Positions 34,515 to 45,627 of a DNA stretch of 64,000 nt are shown in pieces (position 1 is the first letter of the stretch; every line of letters starts with the position of its first letter). The stretch comes from Bordetella pseudohinzii (GTDB taxonomy: Bacteria; Pseudomonadota; Gammaproteobacteria; Burkholderiales; Burkholderiaceae_B). The position numbers and the translations under genes were made by a program. The DNA is taken from NCBI RefSeq assembly GCF_000657795.2, contig NZ_JHEP02000020.1:1-64000 (forward strand), written 5' to 3'. Under the pieces are notes generated by a model. That model made no database searches. It was given only the letters and a program-made list of their open reading frames with translations, and was not told the origin of the DNA.

Positions 34515-34913
34515 TCAGGCGAGAGAGCGGGGAGGGGCGCGCGCGCCGAGCGGCGCGCTGAGGACGGGATAGGCGCGCGGCGCGGGCGGGGCGCGCGCGG
34601 CGATGGGCAAGACCTGCTCGGCAACCGGCGCCGGCGCGGGCGGCGCGCCCAGCAGGGCCGCGGCGGCCACGGCCGCGCCCACCGAACAGGCGGCGGCCTG
34701 CGCGGCATGGCGCTCGTCGGGCGCGTGATCGGCCTTGGACGGGCCCTGCACCCAGATGGGTCCGGAGGCCGAGCAGAGCTGGATCAGTGTGCCGCCATGC
34801 GGCGAGCCGGGCATGAAGCCCTGGGGCACCAGGGCCTTGAGCGCGAACAGCAGCAGCGCCAGCCAGAAAACGGCGGCGCGGCATCGCGGCAAGGTGGCGG
34901 CCCGGGCATGCAT
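34515..34913 (-). CDS. DUF2946-like small membrane-associated protein
   Basis: A 132-residue protein with one N-terminal hydrophobic segment (about residues 13-28) and the stretch LKALVPQGFMPG followed by LIQLCSASGPIW, a pattern seen in DUF2946 proteins. It is Ala/Pro-rich afterwards and may be periplasmic. DUF2946 genes often precede TonB-dependent (notably copper) receptor genes, matching this locus. A TAGAAT -10-like box lies at 34930-34925 on the minus strand. Function unknown. Confidence 0.65.
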   Translation of the reverse strand: MHARAATLPRCRAAVFWLALLLFALKALVPQGFMPGSPHGGTLIQLCSASGPIWVQGPSKADHAPDERHAAQAAACSVGAAVAAAALLGAPPAPAPVAEQVLPIAARAPPAPRAYPVLSAPLGARAPPRSLA

Positions 34914-35372
34914 GATGGCTGGGGATTCTAGACCACTTGCGGGCGGCGGCGCGCCGCCGGGCAGGGCCGCGGCAAGTTGCAAAACTCGCCATTGCGCAAC
35001 AAAACCTGCCGCGCGCCACTGGGAAAGCGGCGATTCGGGGCGGGTTTTCAGGCATGAAGAGCCTGCCAGGCCTGGGATTTTCCCTTATGCTTGCGCAAAC
35101 GCAGGGGTTTTGGCTTCCGGGATGCGCGGCATTTCCTTGGGGGCGCCCCTGATTTGTTACGATAGCGTTATCCGGCGCGGCTGCGCGCGGATCAAGCCGT
35201 TGACGCTCCCTTTTCCCCGAAACCTCTGCCTTGTCGCCTCGGCCAGGCCGATGTGGCTTGCCTTGAATGCTGGCGGTCCTGGTTGGCGGAGGGTAGCCAC
35301 GGTGAACGCGCCGGTCCCGACGGGGCCGGCCCTTTTGGGATTATTCCAAGTCGAGTTATCGACGGGGCGGCA
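34914..35372. other. Divergent intergenic region upstream of the asmA-like gene
   Basis: About 460 bases with no convincing gene; open frames here lack ribosome sites and family resemblance. On the minus strand ATTCTA (34925-34930) reads as a TAGAAT -10 box for the DUF2946 gene. On the plus strand TACGAT (35158-35163) is a weak -10 candidate for the asmA-like gene. I see no clear operator or terminator. Confidence 0.4.
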
Positions 35373-37862
35373 ATGAAGACGTGGTTCAAGCGCATTTTGA
35401 TAGGCTTGGTGGTGTTGGTGCTGGTGGCGGTCGTGGGATTGGCCATCTTCCTGCTGACCTTCGATCCCAATGCCTACAAGTACAAGCTTGAGGAACTGGT
35501 CCAGGAGCGCTATCAGCGCACGCTGACGATCGAAGGCGAGATCGAGCTTTCGCTGTTCCCGCGCATCGGCCTGTCGGTGCAGGGCGTATCCCTGTCCGAG
35601 CCCAAGAGCCCCGAGACCTTCGCGTCCATCGACAGCATGCGCCTGGCCGTGGCTGTCTGGCCCTTGCTGTCCAATAACCTGGTGGTCGACCACGTCACCA
35701 TCAATGGCTTCAAGGCGCGCGTCATGCGCGACAAGAGCGGCCATTTCAACTTCGAGAATCTGGTTGGCGGCCCGGTGCAGAACACCGGCGTGCCGGCCAA
35801 TGCGGCCGAGGCCACGGCGGGCGCCATCTCGGGCGCCGCCCAGGCCCTGTCCAGCGGCACGGTCAGCGCGCCGCGCAGCATGCAGATCGATATCGCCGGC
35901 CTGGACCTCAAGGACGGCGAACTGCAGATGCAGGACGCCATGACCGGCATGGCGGTATCGGTCACGCAGCTCAATGCCAATACCGGACGGGTGACGTTCA
36001 ACCAGCCTTTCGACGTGAGCCTGACGGCGCGCGTCGAGGGCGGGGATCCGCGCTTTGACGCCGGCCTGACCGGCCAGGCGTTGCTGCGCCTGGATCCGGC
36101 GGCCAAACGCTATTCCGCCCAGCGCCTGGATCTGCGCATGGAGGGCAAGATCCCCAGCGCCCAGGCCAAGAGCTTGGTGGTGCGCGGCAACCTGGCCTTC
36201 AATGGCGCGACCTCTTCGCTGGACGTGGCCGGCCTGGAGATGCTCTTCCAGGGCGATATCGCCCACCCCTCGGCCAAGCTGACGGGCGTGGAAGCCAGCG
36301 TGGCGGTGCCCAAGCTTTCCATGGACCCGCACAAGACCCAGTTGCAGGTCGAGAAACTCGCCGTGCGCGCCAAGGGCACGGCCGCCGATGGCCCCTTTGA
36401 ATTCGCGCTGGATACGCCCAGCCTACATATCTCGCCCACCTCGGCTGGCGGCGATGCGCTCACCGGGCGCATCCGCAATCAGGCGCTGGACACCAGCTTC
36501 GGCCTGACCGGCATCAGCGGCAATGCCTCCGAGCTGGATATCAAGGAAGCCAAGGTCGACGGCAGCTTCAAGCAGGGCGAGCGCGTGGTCAAGACGGTGT
36601 TCGCCTCGCCGGTGTCGCTGAACCTCGCGCAGCGCGTCATCGGCCTGGCCGCGCTCAAGGGCGACGTCAACATCACCGACCCGGCCCTGCCCAAGGGCAG
36701 CCTGCAGATCCCCGTGATCGGCAGCATGTCGGCCGACCTGCTCAAGGACCAGGCCAGCGCCAAGATCAACGCCGTGCTCGAGGGCGGCAAGTTCGACCTC
36801 ACCGCGGACCTGGCCCAGCTCTCGGCCCAGCCCGTGCTCAAGTTCGCGCTGGCCGTGGACACGCTGGATCTCGACAAGCTGGCGCCGCCCGTGGCGGCCG
36901 CGCCCGCCAAGCCGGCTGGCGACGGCAAGCAGGACGAATCCAAACCGCCGGCCAAGCCCGCCGCGCCGGCCAAGCCGGCCGACGACAGCATCAATCTTTC
37001 CGGGCTGGTGGGCCCCACCGCCAATGGCACGATCAAGGTCGGCCAATTGGTCGTGCGCGGCCTGAAGGCCTCGCAGGTGGGCGCCAGCATCAAGCTGGAG
37101 AAAGGCAAGCTGGATGTCACCGGCCTGGCCGCCGATCTCTACAACGGCAAGCTGGCCGGTACGTTCTCGGTCAATGCGGCCGAGGGCAACCAGATGGCCG
37201 CCAAGCTCAACCTCAACGGCATCGCCATCGAGCCCTTGCTGGTCGATGTCGCCAAGCGCAATACCTTGTCGGGCAATGGCAGCCTGGCGCTGGACCTGAG
37301 CACGTCCGGCGCCAACAGCTATGCGCTGACCACCAATCTGGGCGGCTCGGCGCAGGTGCGCCTGCGTGACGGCGCGGTCAAGGGCATCAACCTCGTGCAG
37401 ACCCTGCGCGAGCTCAAGGCCCTGGTCAGCGGTCAGGCCGAGGACATGACCTTCGCCGCCGACAACGCGCGCCAGACCAACTTTAGCGCCATGGAGGGCG
37501 ACCTGACGCTGGCCAAGGGCGTGGGCACGGTCAAGCGCCTGGACATCGCCACGGACTACCTGCGCGTGTCGCAGGGCCAGCCGGCCGCCATCGACTTCGT
37601 CAACAACACGTTCAACCTCGTGGCGATCGCGCGCGTGGTCAATACCAGCAACGAAGGCAAGGACCTCGCCGAGCTGCGCAACCTGCCGGTGCCGGTGCTC
37701 ATCAGCGGCACGTTCGACAAGCCGGTCTACACGGTGCAATGGCGCCAGATCGCCGGCACGCTGCTCAAGCGCGGCGTGGAGAGCAAGATCAAGGAAGCCC
37801 TGGGCGGCAAGGCCGGCAAGAGCAATGTGGGCAAGGCCCTCAAGGACGTCCTGGGCAGATGA
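35373..37862 (+). CDS. AsmA-family inner-membrane protein
   Basis: An 829-residue protein with one N-terminal transmembrane helix (about residues 7-29) and a long periplasmic beta-rich body. The N-terminal region FDPNAYKYKLEELVQERYQR and GEIELSLFPRIGLSVQGVSL is typical of AsmA, and the C-terminal AsmA_2 part (about 600-780) includes LALDLSTSGANSYALTTNLG. A Pro/Ala/Lys-rich linker lies near residues 510-540. AsmA-like proteins are bridge-type proteins involved in phospholipid transport to the outer membrane. The ATG is the one that gives the membrane anchor directly. Confidence 0.9.
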   Translation: MKTWFKRILIGLVVLVLVAVVGLAIFLLTFDPNAYKYKLEELVQERYQRTLTIEGEIELSLFPRIGLSVQGVSLSEPKSPETFASIDSMRLAVAVWPLLSNNLVVDHVTINGFKARVMRDKSGHFNFENLVGGPVQNTGVPANAAEATAGAISGAAQALSSGTVSAPRSMQIDIAGLDLKDGELQMQDAMTGMAVSVTQLNANTGRVTFNQPFDVSLTARVEGGDPRFDAGLTGQALLRLDPAAKRYSAQRLDLRMEGKIPSAQAKSLVVRGNLAFNGATSSLDVAGLEMLFQGDIAHPSAKLTGVEASVAVPKLSMDPHKTQLQVEKLAVRAKGTAADGPFEFALDTPSLHISPTSAGGDALTGRIRNQALDTSFGLTGISGNASELDIKEAKVDGSFKQGERVVKTVFASPVSLNLAQRVIGLAALKGDVNITDPALPKGSLQIPVIGSMSADLLKDQASAKINAVLEGGKFDLTADLAQLSAQPVLKFALAVDTLDLDKLAPPVAAAPAKPAGDGKQDESKPPAKPAAPAKPADDSINLSGLVGPTANGTIKVGQLVVRGLKASQVGASIKLEKGKLDVTGLAADLYNGKLAGTFSVNAAEGNQMAAKLNLNGIAIEPLLVDVAKRNTLSGNGSLALDLSTSGANSYALTTNLGGSAQVRLRDGAVKGINLVQTLRELKALVSGQAEDMTFAADNARQTNFSAMEGDLTLAKGVGTVKRLDIATDYLRVSQGQPAAIDFVNNTFNLVAIARVVNTSNEGKDLAELRNLPVPVLISGTFDKPVYTVQWRQIAGTLLKRGVESKIKEALGGKAGKSNVGKALKDVLGR

Positions 37863-38238
37863 GCGCGACCTATCAGCCAGTGGCCGGCTGCGGCCGCACC
37901 GAACAGGCCCAGGCGGCCGATTACGAACGCCGCTGGCTGGTCAGCAATGACGCCGGCCAGTGGCTGACGCGCGAACTCTGCCCCGGATTGGAGCAGGTCA
38001 GCGTGGAGTTGCGGCTGGGCTATCTGGTGCTGCGGGCGCCGGGCATGCTGCGCCTGGACATCCCGCTGGATGTCATCGAGGACGATGACAGCGTGCGCTA
38101 CCAGGTCCTCATCGGCGGGCAGGCCGTCGATGTCGTCGACGAAGGCGAACTGGCCGCGGCCTGGATGTCCAACCATCTGGGCATCCCGGCCCGGCTGCTC
38201 AAGGTGCACCCCGATATGGAGGCCGTGCGCTGGCCGGC

Positions 38239-38242
<4 letters not shown>
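37859..38242 (+). CDS. Isolated MOSC N-terminal-like beta-barrel protein
   Basis: A 127-residue protein resembling only the N-terminal beta-barrel of MOSC-domain proteins (DYERRWLVSNDAGQWLTREL, VELRLGYLVLRAPGMLRLDI). The catalytic MOSC domain that normally follows is absent; the frame stops normally. Its ATG overlaps the asmA stop (ATGA), so it is co-translated. Its stop shares a CTAG palindrome with the opposite-strand benE stop. It may be a truncated relic or a stand-alone domain; function unknown. Confidence 0.65.
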
Positions 38243-40276
<2,034 letters not shown>

Positions 40277-40299
40277 GCGGGCTCCCAAACCTTATATGT

Positions 40300-40920
40300 T
40301 TATGGCGTTACACCATCCTCCGAACCCGGATTATTGTCCGTTTTCCGCAATGCAGCAAATTGAAGCAGGCAGTAATGGACAGCTCCGGCCTTGCCATCGC
40401 GCAAAAGCGTGAACGCCGGCGGGGCCGGGACGGGCGATTCCGATTCCACATAGACCAGGGCGCCATCGGCCAGCACCGGCGGCAGAAGCGGCCAGATCCG
40501 CTCCAGCCAGCCCTGTCCGAAAGGCGGGTCCAGCAAGACGAGGTCAAAGCGCGAGGCATCCATGCGCGACAGGGCCTGCAGCGCGTCGCCGGCGTGGATG
40601 CGGATTTGCTCGGCCTGCAATTTGTCGCGCAGTGTCCGTAGCGCGGACACCGCGGCCCGGTCGCGCTCGACCATCTGGACTTGCGCCACGCCGCGGGAGG
40701 CGGCTTCCAGCCCGAGCGCGCCGCTGCCGGCGAACAGATCCAGCACGCGCTTGTCATGGAAATCGCCTTGCCAGAGATGGGCCAGCCAGTTGAACAGGGT
40801 TTCACGCACCCGGTCGGGGGTGGGGCGCAGGCCGGGGACGTCCGGCACGGTGATCGGGGTGCGGCGGAACTGGCCGCCGACAATGCGGATGGCGCGCGCG
40901 CCGCTTGCGGATTGCTTCAA
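40300..40920 (-). CDS. rsmD: 16S rRNA (guanine-966-N2)-methyltransferase
   Basis: A 206-residue Rossmann-fold methyltransferase. RIVGGQFRRTPITVP, LRPTPDRVRETLFNWL, the SAM loop VLDLFAGSGALGLEAASRG and the catalytic DPPF (VLLDPPFGQG) are all present. I choose TTG 40920 because a perfect AGGAGG lies eight bases upstream (40934-40929); an in-frame TTG at 40965 adds 15 residues lying ahead of that ribosome site. It is divergent from ftsY, as in most Proteobacteria. Confidence 0.93.
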   Translation of the reverse strand: MKQSASGARAIRIVGGQFRRTPITVPDVPGLRPTPDRVRETLFNWLAHLWQGDFHDKRVLDLFAGSGALGLEAASRGVAQVQMVERDRAAVSALRTLRDKLQAEQIRIHAGDALQALSRMDASRFDLVLLDPPFGQGWLERIWPLLPPVLADGALVYVESESPVPAPPAFTLLRDGKAGAVHYCLLQFAALRKTDNNPGSEDGVTP

Positions 40921-40991
40921 GAACGGAACCTCCTGGCGCGAATAGTAGCCGTTCGGGCGTGGCAAGGGCGATCCCGAATATACTTTTGAAC

Positions 40992-42167
40992 ATGTTCAGC
41001 TTCTTCAAGAAAAAGACCCCTCCGCCCGCCGCGCCGGCCACGCCCGCGCCGCCGCCGGAGCCCGCCGTCCAGCCGGCCGAGCCTGTCCCGCCGCCTGTTG
41101 ACCCGTCCCCCGTTGATTCCGCCCCGGTCGAGCCGCCGCCCGTCGCGTCGGTCCCCGTTGAGCCCGCGCCAGCCGAGCCGCCACCCCCGGTCCCTCCAGC
41201 GCCCGCGCCCCAACCGCCCGCGCCCGAAGCCGAGCCGGCCGCCGCCGCGCCCAAGAAGGCCTCCTGGCTCAGCCGGCTCAAGCAGGGGCTGGCGCGGACC
41301 GGCCAGAGCATCGGCGGCATTTTTGTCGGCGTCAAAGTCGACGAAAACCTGTTCGAAGAACTGGAGTCGGCCCTTATCATGGCCGACGCGGGCATAGAGG
41401 CCACCGAAAAACTGCTCACGGCGCTGCGCGCCCGCGTCAAGAAAGAACGCATCGAGGATCCCGCCCAGGTCAAGGTGGCGCTGCGCCAATTGCTGGCCGA
41501 GCACCTCAAGCCGCTGGAGCGCGGCTTTGACCTGCAGCGCGGCAAACCCCTGGTGGTGATGATTGCCGGCGTCAATGGCGCGGGCAAGACCACCTCCATC
41601 GGCAAACTGGCCCATACCTTCCAGCGCCAGGGCGCCAGCGTGCTGCTGGCCGCGGGCGACACTTTCCGCGCCGCGGCGCGCGAGCAATTGATCGAATGGG
41701 GCAGCCGCAACAACGTCACCGTCATCGCCCAGGAGGGCGGCGACCCGGCGGCCGTGGCGTTTGACGCCGTCAACGCGGGCCGCGCGCGCGGCGTCGGCGT
41801 GGTCATGATCGACACCGCCGGGCGCCTGCCCACGCAGCTGCACCTGATGGAAGAGCTCAAGAAAATCCGCCGCGTCATCGGCAAGGCCGATGCGGCCGCG
41901 CCGCATGAAGTGCTGCTGGTGGTCGACGGCAATACCGGCCAGAACGCGCTGGCCCAGATCCGCGCCTTTGATGCCGCCATCCAGCTCACCGGCCTGGTGG
42001 TGACCAAGCTGGACGGCACCGCCAAGGGCGGCACCTTGGCCGCGGTCGCGGCCGGCAGCCAGGGCGTGCGCCCCGTGCCGGTCTATTGGATCGGCGTGGG
42101 CGAGGGGCTCGAAGACCTGCAGCCCTTCGTGGCCGAGGAGTTCGCCGCCGCGCTATTGGCCGATTGA
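40992..42167 (+). CDS. ftsY: Signal recognition particle receptor FtsY
   Basis: A 391-residue SRP GTPase receptor. After MFSFFKKK, a Pro/Val/Ala-rich acidic-poor linker covers about residues 9-88. The N domain follows (LSRLKQGLARTGQSIGGIFV), then the G domain with GVNGAGKTTSIGKLA, DTFRAAAREQL, DTAGRLPTQ and TKLDGTAKGG. The linker is dominated by repeated Pro-Val-Glu/Ala units in place of the usual long acidic A domain. ATG 40992 is 71 bases from the divergent rsmD start. Confidence 0.96.
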   Translation: MFSFFKKKTPPPAAPATPAPPPEPAVQPAEPVPPPVDPSPVDSAPVEPPPVASVPVEPAPAEPPPPVPPAPAPQPPAPEAEPAAAAPKKASWLSRLKQGLARTGQSIGGIFVGVKVDENLFEELESALIMADAGIEATEKLLTALRARVKKERIEDPAQVKVALRQLLAEHLKPLERGFDLQRGKPLVVMIAGVNGAGKTTSIGKLAHTFQRQGASVLLAAGDTFRAAAREQLIEWGSRNNVTVIAQEGGDPAAVAFDAVNAGRARGVGVVMIDTAGRLPTQLHLMEELKKIRRVIGKADAAAPHEVLLVVDGNTGQNALAQIRAFDAAIQLTGLVVTKLDGTAKGGTLAAVAAGSQGVRPVPVYWIGVGEGLEDLQPFVAEEFAAALLAD

Positions 42168-42172
42168 GGCCG

Positions 42173-43750
42173 CTAGGCCTTCCAGAAGCCCTTGCCCTTG
42201 GCCAGCCTGGCGAAGGCGGGCTGGGCCTGGGTGGCCAGCGTTTCCAGGCGGGCGGCGATCCAGCCCAGCGCGAACCAGGCCTGCGGATGGTTCAGGGTTT
42301 GGGCGCGATAGTGGTCGGCGGCCACCGCGAGATCATTGATTTCGCCCAGCAGATCCTGCACCTGGGCCAGCAGCTTGCGGTACTCGCGCAGCCGGCTTCC
42401 GGGCAGGAGCGATTCGGCGAATGACAAACCATAGCGCAGCCGCTTGGCGCGCTTGCGCAGCTCATGGCGGGCGGGCAGTTCCAGGTCGCCGAAGCGCACG
42501 CCCTGCGAGACCACCTGTTTATGCCATTTGCGCAGGCGCCGCGTCAGGAAGGGCAGCAGGGTGGGCTTGGGCGGCGCGGCGTCCAGCGGGATGATGGCCG
42601 GCTCCAGGGGCTGGCCCTCGGCCCCGGCGGGCGCCGGCGGGGCAATGTCCGCCGGACGCAGGCTCCATTCGTACAGATCCAACAGCCAGCCCTGGAAGGC
42701 CGCGCCGCTGCACAGCGCATGCGCGTCGGCGCCGCGCACCACCGGCTCGACCGGGATGTCGGGCATGCCGGCCTGGGTGAGGGCGGGCACGATGCTGTCG
42801 GCCAGCACGTCCTGGTCGCGGCTGGCGCCCAGGGCGCCGAAGTATTCGCGGATGCCGGCTTGCAGCGGGGCGGGCGGCGTTTCGACAGCATCCTCGAACA
42901 GCCGCCAGGCCGAGCGCAGCCGGCGCATGCCCACGCGCAGCTGGTGCACATGCTCGGGGCCGCCAGCGGCATAGACCCCGGCGGTGTCGACCTCGGCCAG
43001 CATGGCCGCATTGCGGATGATCTGCTCCAGGCATTCCTCGGCCACGCGGCTCATGGCCTGCCCGGGCGTCATGTCGGTGCTCAGGCGGATGGCGGCCGCG
43101 CCGCGGGGCGCCCAGAAGCGCGCCACGATTTGCCGGGCGCTGGCGTCATCGTCGGCCAGGGCGAGCTCGGCGGCCAATTGCGCCAGCGCATCGCCGCGCT
43201 CGGACTTGCTGCGCGAGTCCAGCACCAGGCCATGGCGCTTCTGCCAGCCGCGCGCGATGCTGAAGATGGCCTGCGGGCGGCCCGAGAGCAGCTCGAATTC
43301 GATTTCACAGATGGGCAGCTCCAGGCCGCCGGCCCGCAACACGCCTTGATCCAGGGCGGCCTCGACCGTGCCCTCGCGGGCGCGCAGCTTGCAGAGCAGG
43401 CGCTGCACATCGGTTTCGTAGCGCACGCCCAGCTGACCCTGGACGCGCGACAGGGCTTCGCCCACTTCGGTGCCGGCATAGACCGACAGATCCAGCACCG
43501 GGCCGGGCCGCAGGTGATTCAGCTCGATGCGGCTGATGGCGTTGGCCCCGGGCATCTTGACCGTCTGCACCCAGGCATCGCCCTCCTGGCGCAGCCGCAA
43601 GGCAATCCGGGCCTTGACCAGCTCGCGCTCGGGGGTATCGAAGTACATGGCGCGCAGGGGCAGGCGCGTGGCCTGCCGCCTGGCGATTTCCTGCCTGACG
43701 CCGCCGACCGCGGCGGCGGGGATGTGCAGTTTCAACTCTTGTTCTGACAT
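42173..43750 (-). CDS. CYTH and CHAD domain protein
   Basis: A 525-residue fusion. The N-terminal CYTH domain (about 1-205) starts MSEQELKLHIP, with an ExExK-like motif, and shows RLPLRAMYFDTPERELVKAR; the C-terminal CHAD domain (about 230-520) is helical with conserved His/Arg (PEHVHQLRVGMRRLRSAWRL, ELRKRAKRLRYGLSFAE). CYTH enzymes bind triphosphates or polyphosphate and CHAD binds polyphosphate, so a link to polyphosphate is likely, though the enzyme activity is unproven. The promoter region has a Fur-box-like core and an inverted repeat. Confidence 0.9.
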   Translation of the reverse strand: MSEQELKLHIPAAAVGGVRQEIARRQATRLPLRAMYFDTPERELVKARIALRLRQEGDAWVQTVKMPGANAISRIELNHLRPGPVLDLSVYAGTEVGEALSRVQGQLGVRYETDVQRLLCKLRAREGTVEAALDQGVLRAGGLELPICEIEFELLSGRPQAIFSIARGWQKRHGLVLDSRSKSERGDALAQLAAELALADDDASARQIVARFWAPRGAAAIRLSTDMTPGQAMSRVAEECLEQIIRNAAMLAEVDTAGVYAAGGPEHVHQLRVGMRRLRSAWRLFEDAVETPPAPLQAGIREYFGALGASRDQDVLADSIVPALTQAGMPDIPVEPVVRGADAHALCSGAAFQGWLLDLYEWSLRPADIAPPAPAGAEGQPLEPAIIPLDAAPPKPTLLPFLTRRLRKWHKQVVSQGVRFGDLELPARHELRKRAKRLRYGLSFAESLLPGSRLREYRKLLAQVQDLLGEINDLAVAADHYRAQTLNHPQAWFALGWIAARLETLATQAQPAFARLAKGKGFWKA

Positions 43751-43776
43751 GTCGGCCTGCCCACGCAAAAGTCGGG

Positions 43777-43787
43777 ATGATAATCAT
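43777..43787. promoter_or_regulatory. Fur-box-like core upstream of the CYTH/CHAD gene
   Basis: ATGATAATCAT is a perfect 11-bp palindrome identical to the centre of the 19-bp Fur consensus. The flanking bases do not match, so this is a weak candidate. It lies 26 bases from the start codon. Confidence 0.3.
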
Positions 43788-43796
43788 GGCACAACC

Positions 43797-43839
43797 GTTT
43801 CTTGATGACTGTTCATATTCTGGAAATAAATCAAGAAAC
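43797..43839. promoter_or_regulatory. Inverted repeat upstream of the CYTH/CHAD gene
   Basis: GTTTCTTGAT (43797-43806) and ATCAAGAAAC (43830-43839) form a perfect 10-bp inverted repeat with a 23-bp AT-rich spacer, in the promoter region. No T-run follows, so an operator or looped structure is more likely than a terminator. Confidence 0.5.
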
Positions 43840-43895
43840 CCTCGGTAAAATACATCGAACGCCGGCAAATCCGCCGCCAAAAGCCGTTTGGCGAT

Positions 43896-43923
43896 AAAAA
43901 AGGGCCGCCCCGGAGGGCGGCCC
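43896..43923 (-). terminator. Intrinsic terminator of the phn transporter operon
   Basis: On the minus strand a GC-rich 9-bp stem (43923-43915 with 43910-43902) with a four-base loop is followed by T6 (43901-43896). It lies just after the last phnE stop. Confidence 0.85.
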
Positions 43924-43945
43924 GATGTTTTCCCGTCGCGCGGGC

Positions 43946-44767
43946 TCAGAGGATGCGCTTGCGCGCCTGGGTGATGATGACTTCGGCCACGACCACGATG
44001 GCGAAGATCGAGGCCAGCACCAGGGCGACGCGGTCCCACTGGAAGAGATTGAGCGCCGTGTCCAGCGCCATGCCTATGCCGCCGGCGCCCACCAGGCCCA
44101 GCACGGCCGATTCGCGCACATTGATGTCCCAGCGCAAGAGCACGATGGACCAGAAGGCCGGGCGGATCTGCGGCCAATAGCCATACCACAGCACCGCGCC
44201 CCGGCTGGCGCCGGTGGCCGTCAGCGCTTCGATGGGGCCGCGATGCGCCTGCTCGATGGCCTCGCCCACCAGCTTGCCGACAAAGCCTATCGAGCGAAAG
44301 GCGATGGCCAGCGTGCCGGCCAGGGCGCCCGGCCCGAAGATGGCGATGAACAGCAAGGCCCACACCAGCGAATTGACCGAGCGGCTGGAGACGAGGATGA
44401 GCCGGGCCAGCTGGTTGAGGAGGCGGCTGGGCGTGAGGTTGTTGGCCGCCAGCAGGCCCACCGGCACGGCCAGCACCACCGACAGCAAGGTGCCCAGGGT
44501 GGCGATGTGCAGGGTTTCGACCAGCGGGCCGTGCACGCCTTCGGCATAGAAAGACCAGTCCACGGGCCACATGCGGCTCAGCAGGTCGCCCATCTGCTCC
44601 GGCGCATCGTAGAGAAACTCCGGGATCACCTCGACGCTGCGCACCGCCTGCACGACGGCGGCCACCACCAGCAGGTAGAGCATGAAACGCAGCAGGCGCT
44701 GGCCGGCGCTATAGCGCTGCCAGCCGCGGCGGCCGGTCTGGACTTGGGAAGCCAGGGTTGTCGTCAT
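43946..44767 (-). CDS. phnE: Phosphonate-type ABC transporter permease (second)
   Basis: A 273-residue inner-membrane permease with about six hydrophobic segments and the EAA-like loop around ALTATGASRGAVLWYGYWPQ. GFVGKLVGEAIEQ and VGAGGIGMALD are PhnE-family signatures. Its ATG overlaps the stop of the upstream permease by four bases, and it ends just before a strong terminator, so it is the last gene of the operon. Confidence 0.92.
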   Translation of the reverse strand: MTTTLASQVQTGRRGWQRYSAGQRLLRFMLYLLVVAAVVQAVRSVEVIPEFLYDAPEQMGDLLSRMWPVDWSFYAEGVHGPLVETLHIATLGTLLSVVLAVPVGLLAANNLTPSRLLNQLARLILVSSRSVNSLVWALLFIAIFGPGALAGTLAIAFRSIGFVGKLVGEAIEQAHRGPIEALTATGASRGAVLWYGYWPQIRPAFWSIVLLRWDINVRESAVLGLVGAGGIGMALDTALNLFQWDRVALVLASIFAIVVVAEVIITQARKRIL

Positions 44768-45627
44768 GGACGGGCCTCCGGTTTGCCCAGGCCGCGCGCG
44801 CCGGCAAAGCGCCTGGCGAGGATGCGGTCAAAGCTCCAGCCTTCCAGGAAGACGGCCCGCACCATGCCGGCCAGCATTTCGCCCAGCATGATGATGGCGA
44901 TCAGCGTGAGCAGGATGGCCGATACGAAGTCGTAGTCAAAGCGCTGGAATGCCGAGAACAGCGTGCCGCCCACGCCGCCGGCGCCCACGATGCCCACCAT
45001 GGTGGAGTTGCGCAGATTGGAATCGAACTGATAGGTTGCAAAGCCCACGAAGCGCGCGAACACCTGGGGCAGCACGCCGAAGATGATGAGATTGGGAAAC
45101 GACGCGCCGGTGGCGCGCACCGCCTCGACCTGCTTGAGCGAGATCTCCTCGATGGCCTCGGTGAACAGCTTGCCGATAAAGCCGATGGAGGCCACGGTCA
45201 GGGCCAGGATGCCGGCCAGGGCGCCAAAGCCCACCGCCTTGACGAAGAGAATGGCCACGATCACCGGGTGCAGCGAACGGCACAAGGCCACCAGCGCGCG
45301 CGCCGGCCAGGACACCCAGGCCGGCATCATGTTGCGCGCGCCCAGCAGCCCCACCGGCAAGGACAGCACAATGCCCAGCAGCGAGGCCAGCACCGCGATT
45401 TCCAGGCTTTCGGCGATGCCCTTCCAGAGCGTGGCCGGTTTCTCGAAATTGGGCGGGAACATGCGCGTCAGAAAGGTCGAGGCATGGCCCAGGCCGTCGC
45501 GGATGCGCGGCCAGTTGAAGTCCAGCTGCGCGGCGGCGTAGACGGCGTACACCACCACCAGCACGGCCAGCAGCCGGGTCTGCCACGACAGGGCGAAGGG
45601 CCGGCGCCCGCGTGCTACTGCAACCAC
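44764..45627 (-). CDS. phnE: Phosphonate-type ABC transporter permease (first)
   Basis: A 287-residue permease, paralogous to the next gene. [40 protein letters not shown] and [13 protein letters not shown] match PhnE. The gene overlaps the phnC stop by 13 bases. Two tandem PhnE genes imply a heterodimeric channel, as in several phosphonate or phosphite importers. Confidence 0.92.
   Translation of the reverse strand: MVAVARGRRPFALSWQTRLLAVLVVVYAVYAAAQLDFNWPRIRDGLGHASTFLTRMFPPNFEKPATLWKGIAESLEIAVLASLLGIVLSLPVGLLGARNMMPAWVSWPARALVALCRSLHPVIVAILFVKAVGFGALAGILALTVASIGFIGKLFTEAIEEISLKQVEAVRATGASFPNLIIFGVLPQVFARFVGFATYQFDSNLRNSTMVGIVGAGGVGGTLFSAFQRFDYDFVSAILLTLIAIIMLGEMLAGMVRAVFLEGWSFDRILARRFAGARGLGKPEARP

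Noticed and set aside
34937..35152. 71-codon open frame in the gap before the asmA-like gene
   Set aside because: No ribosome site, no family resemblance, Arg/Ala-rich composition typical of random GC-rich frames.
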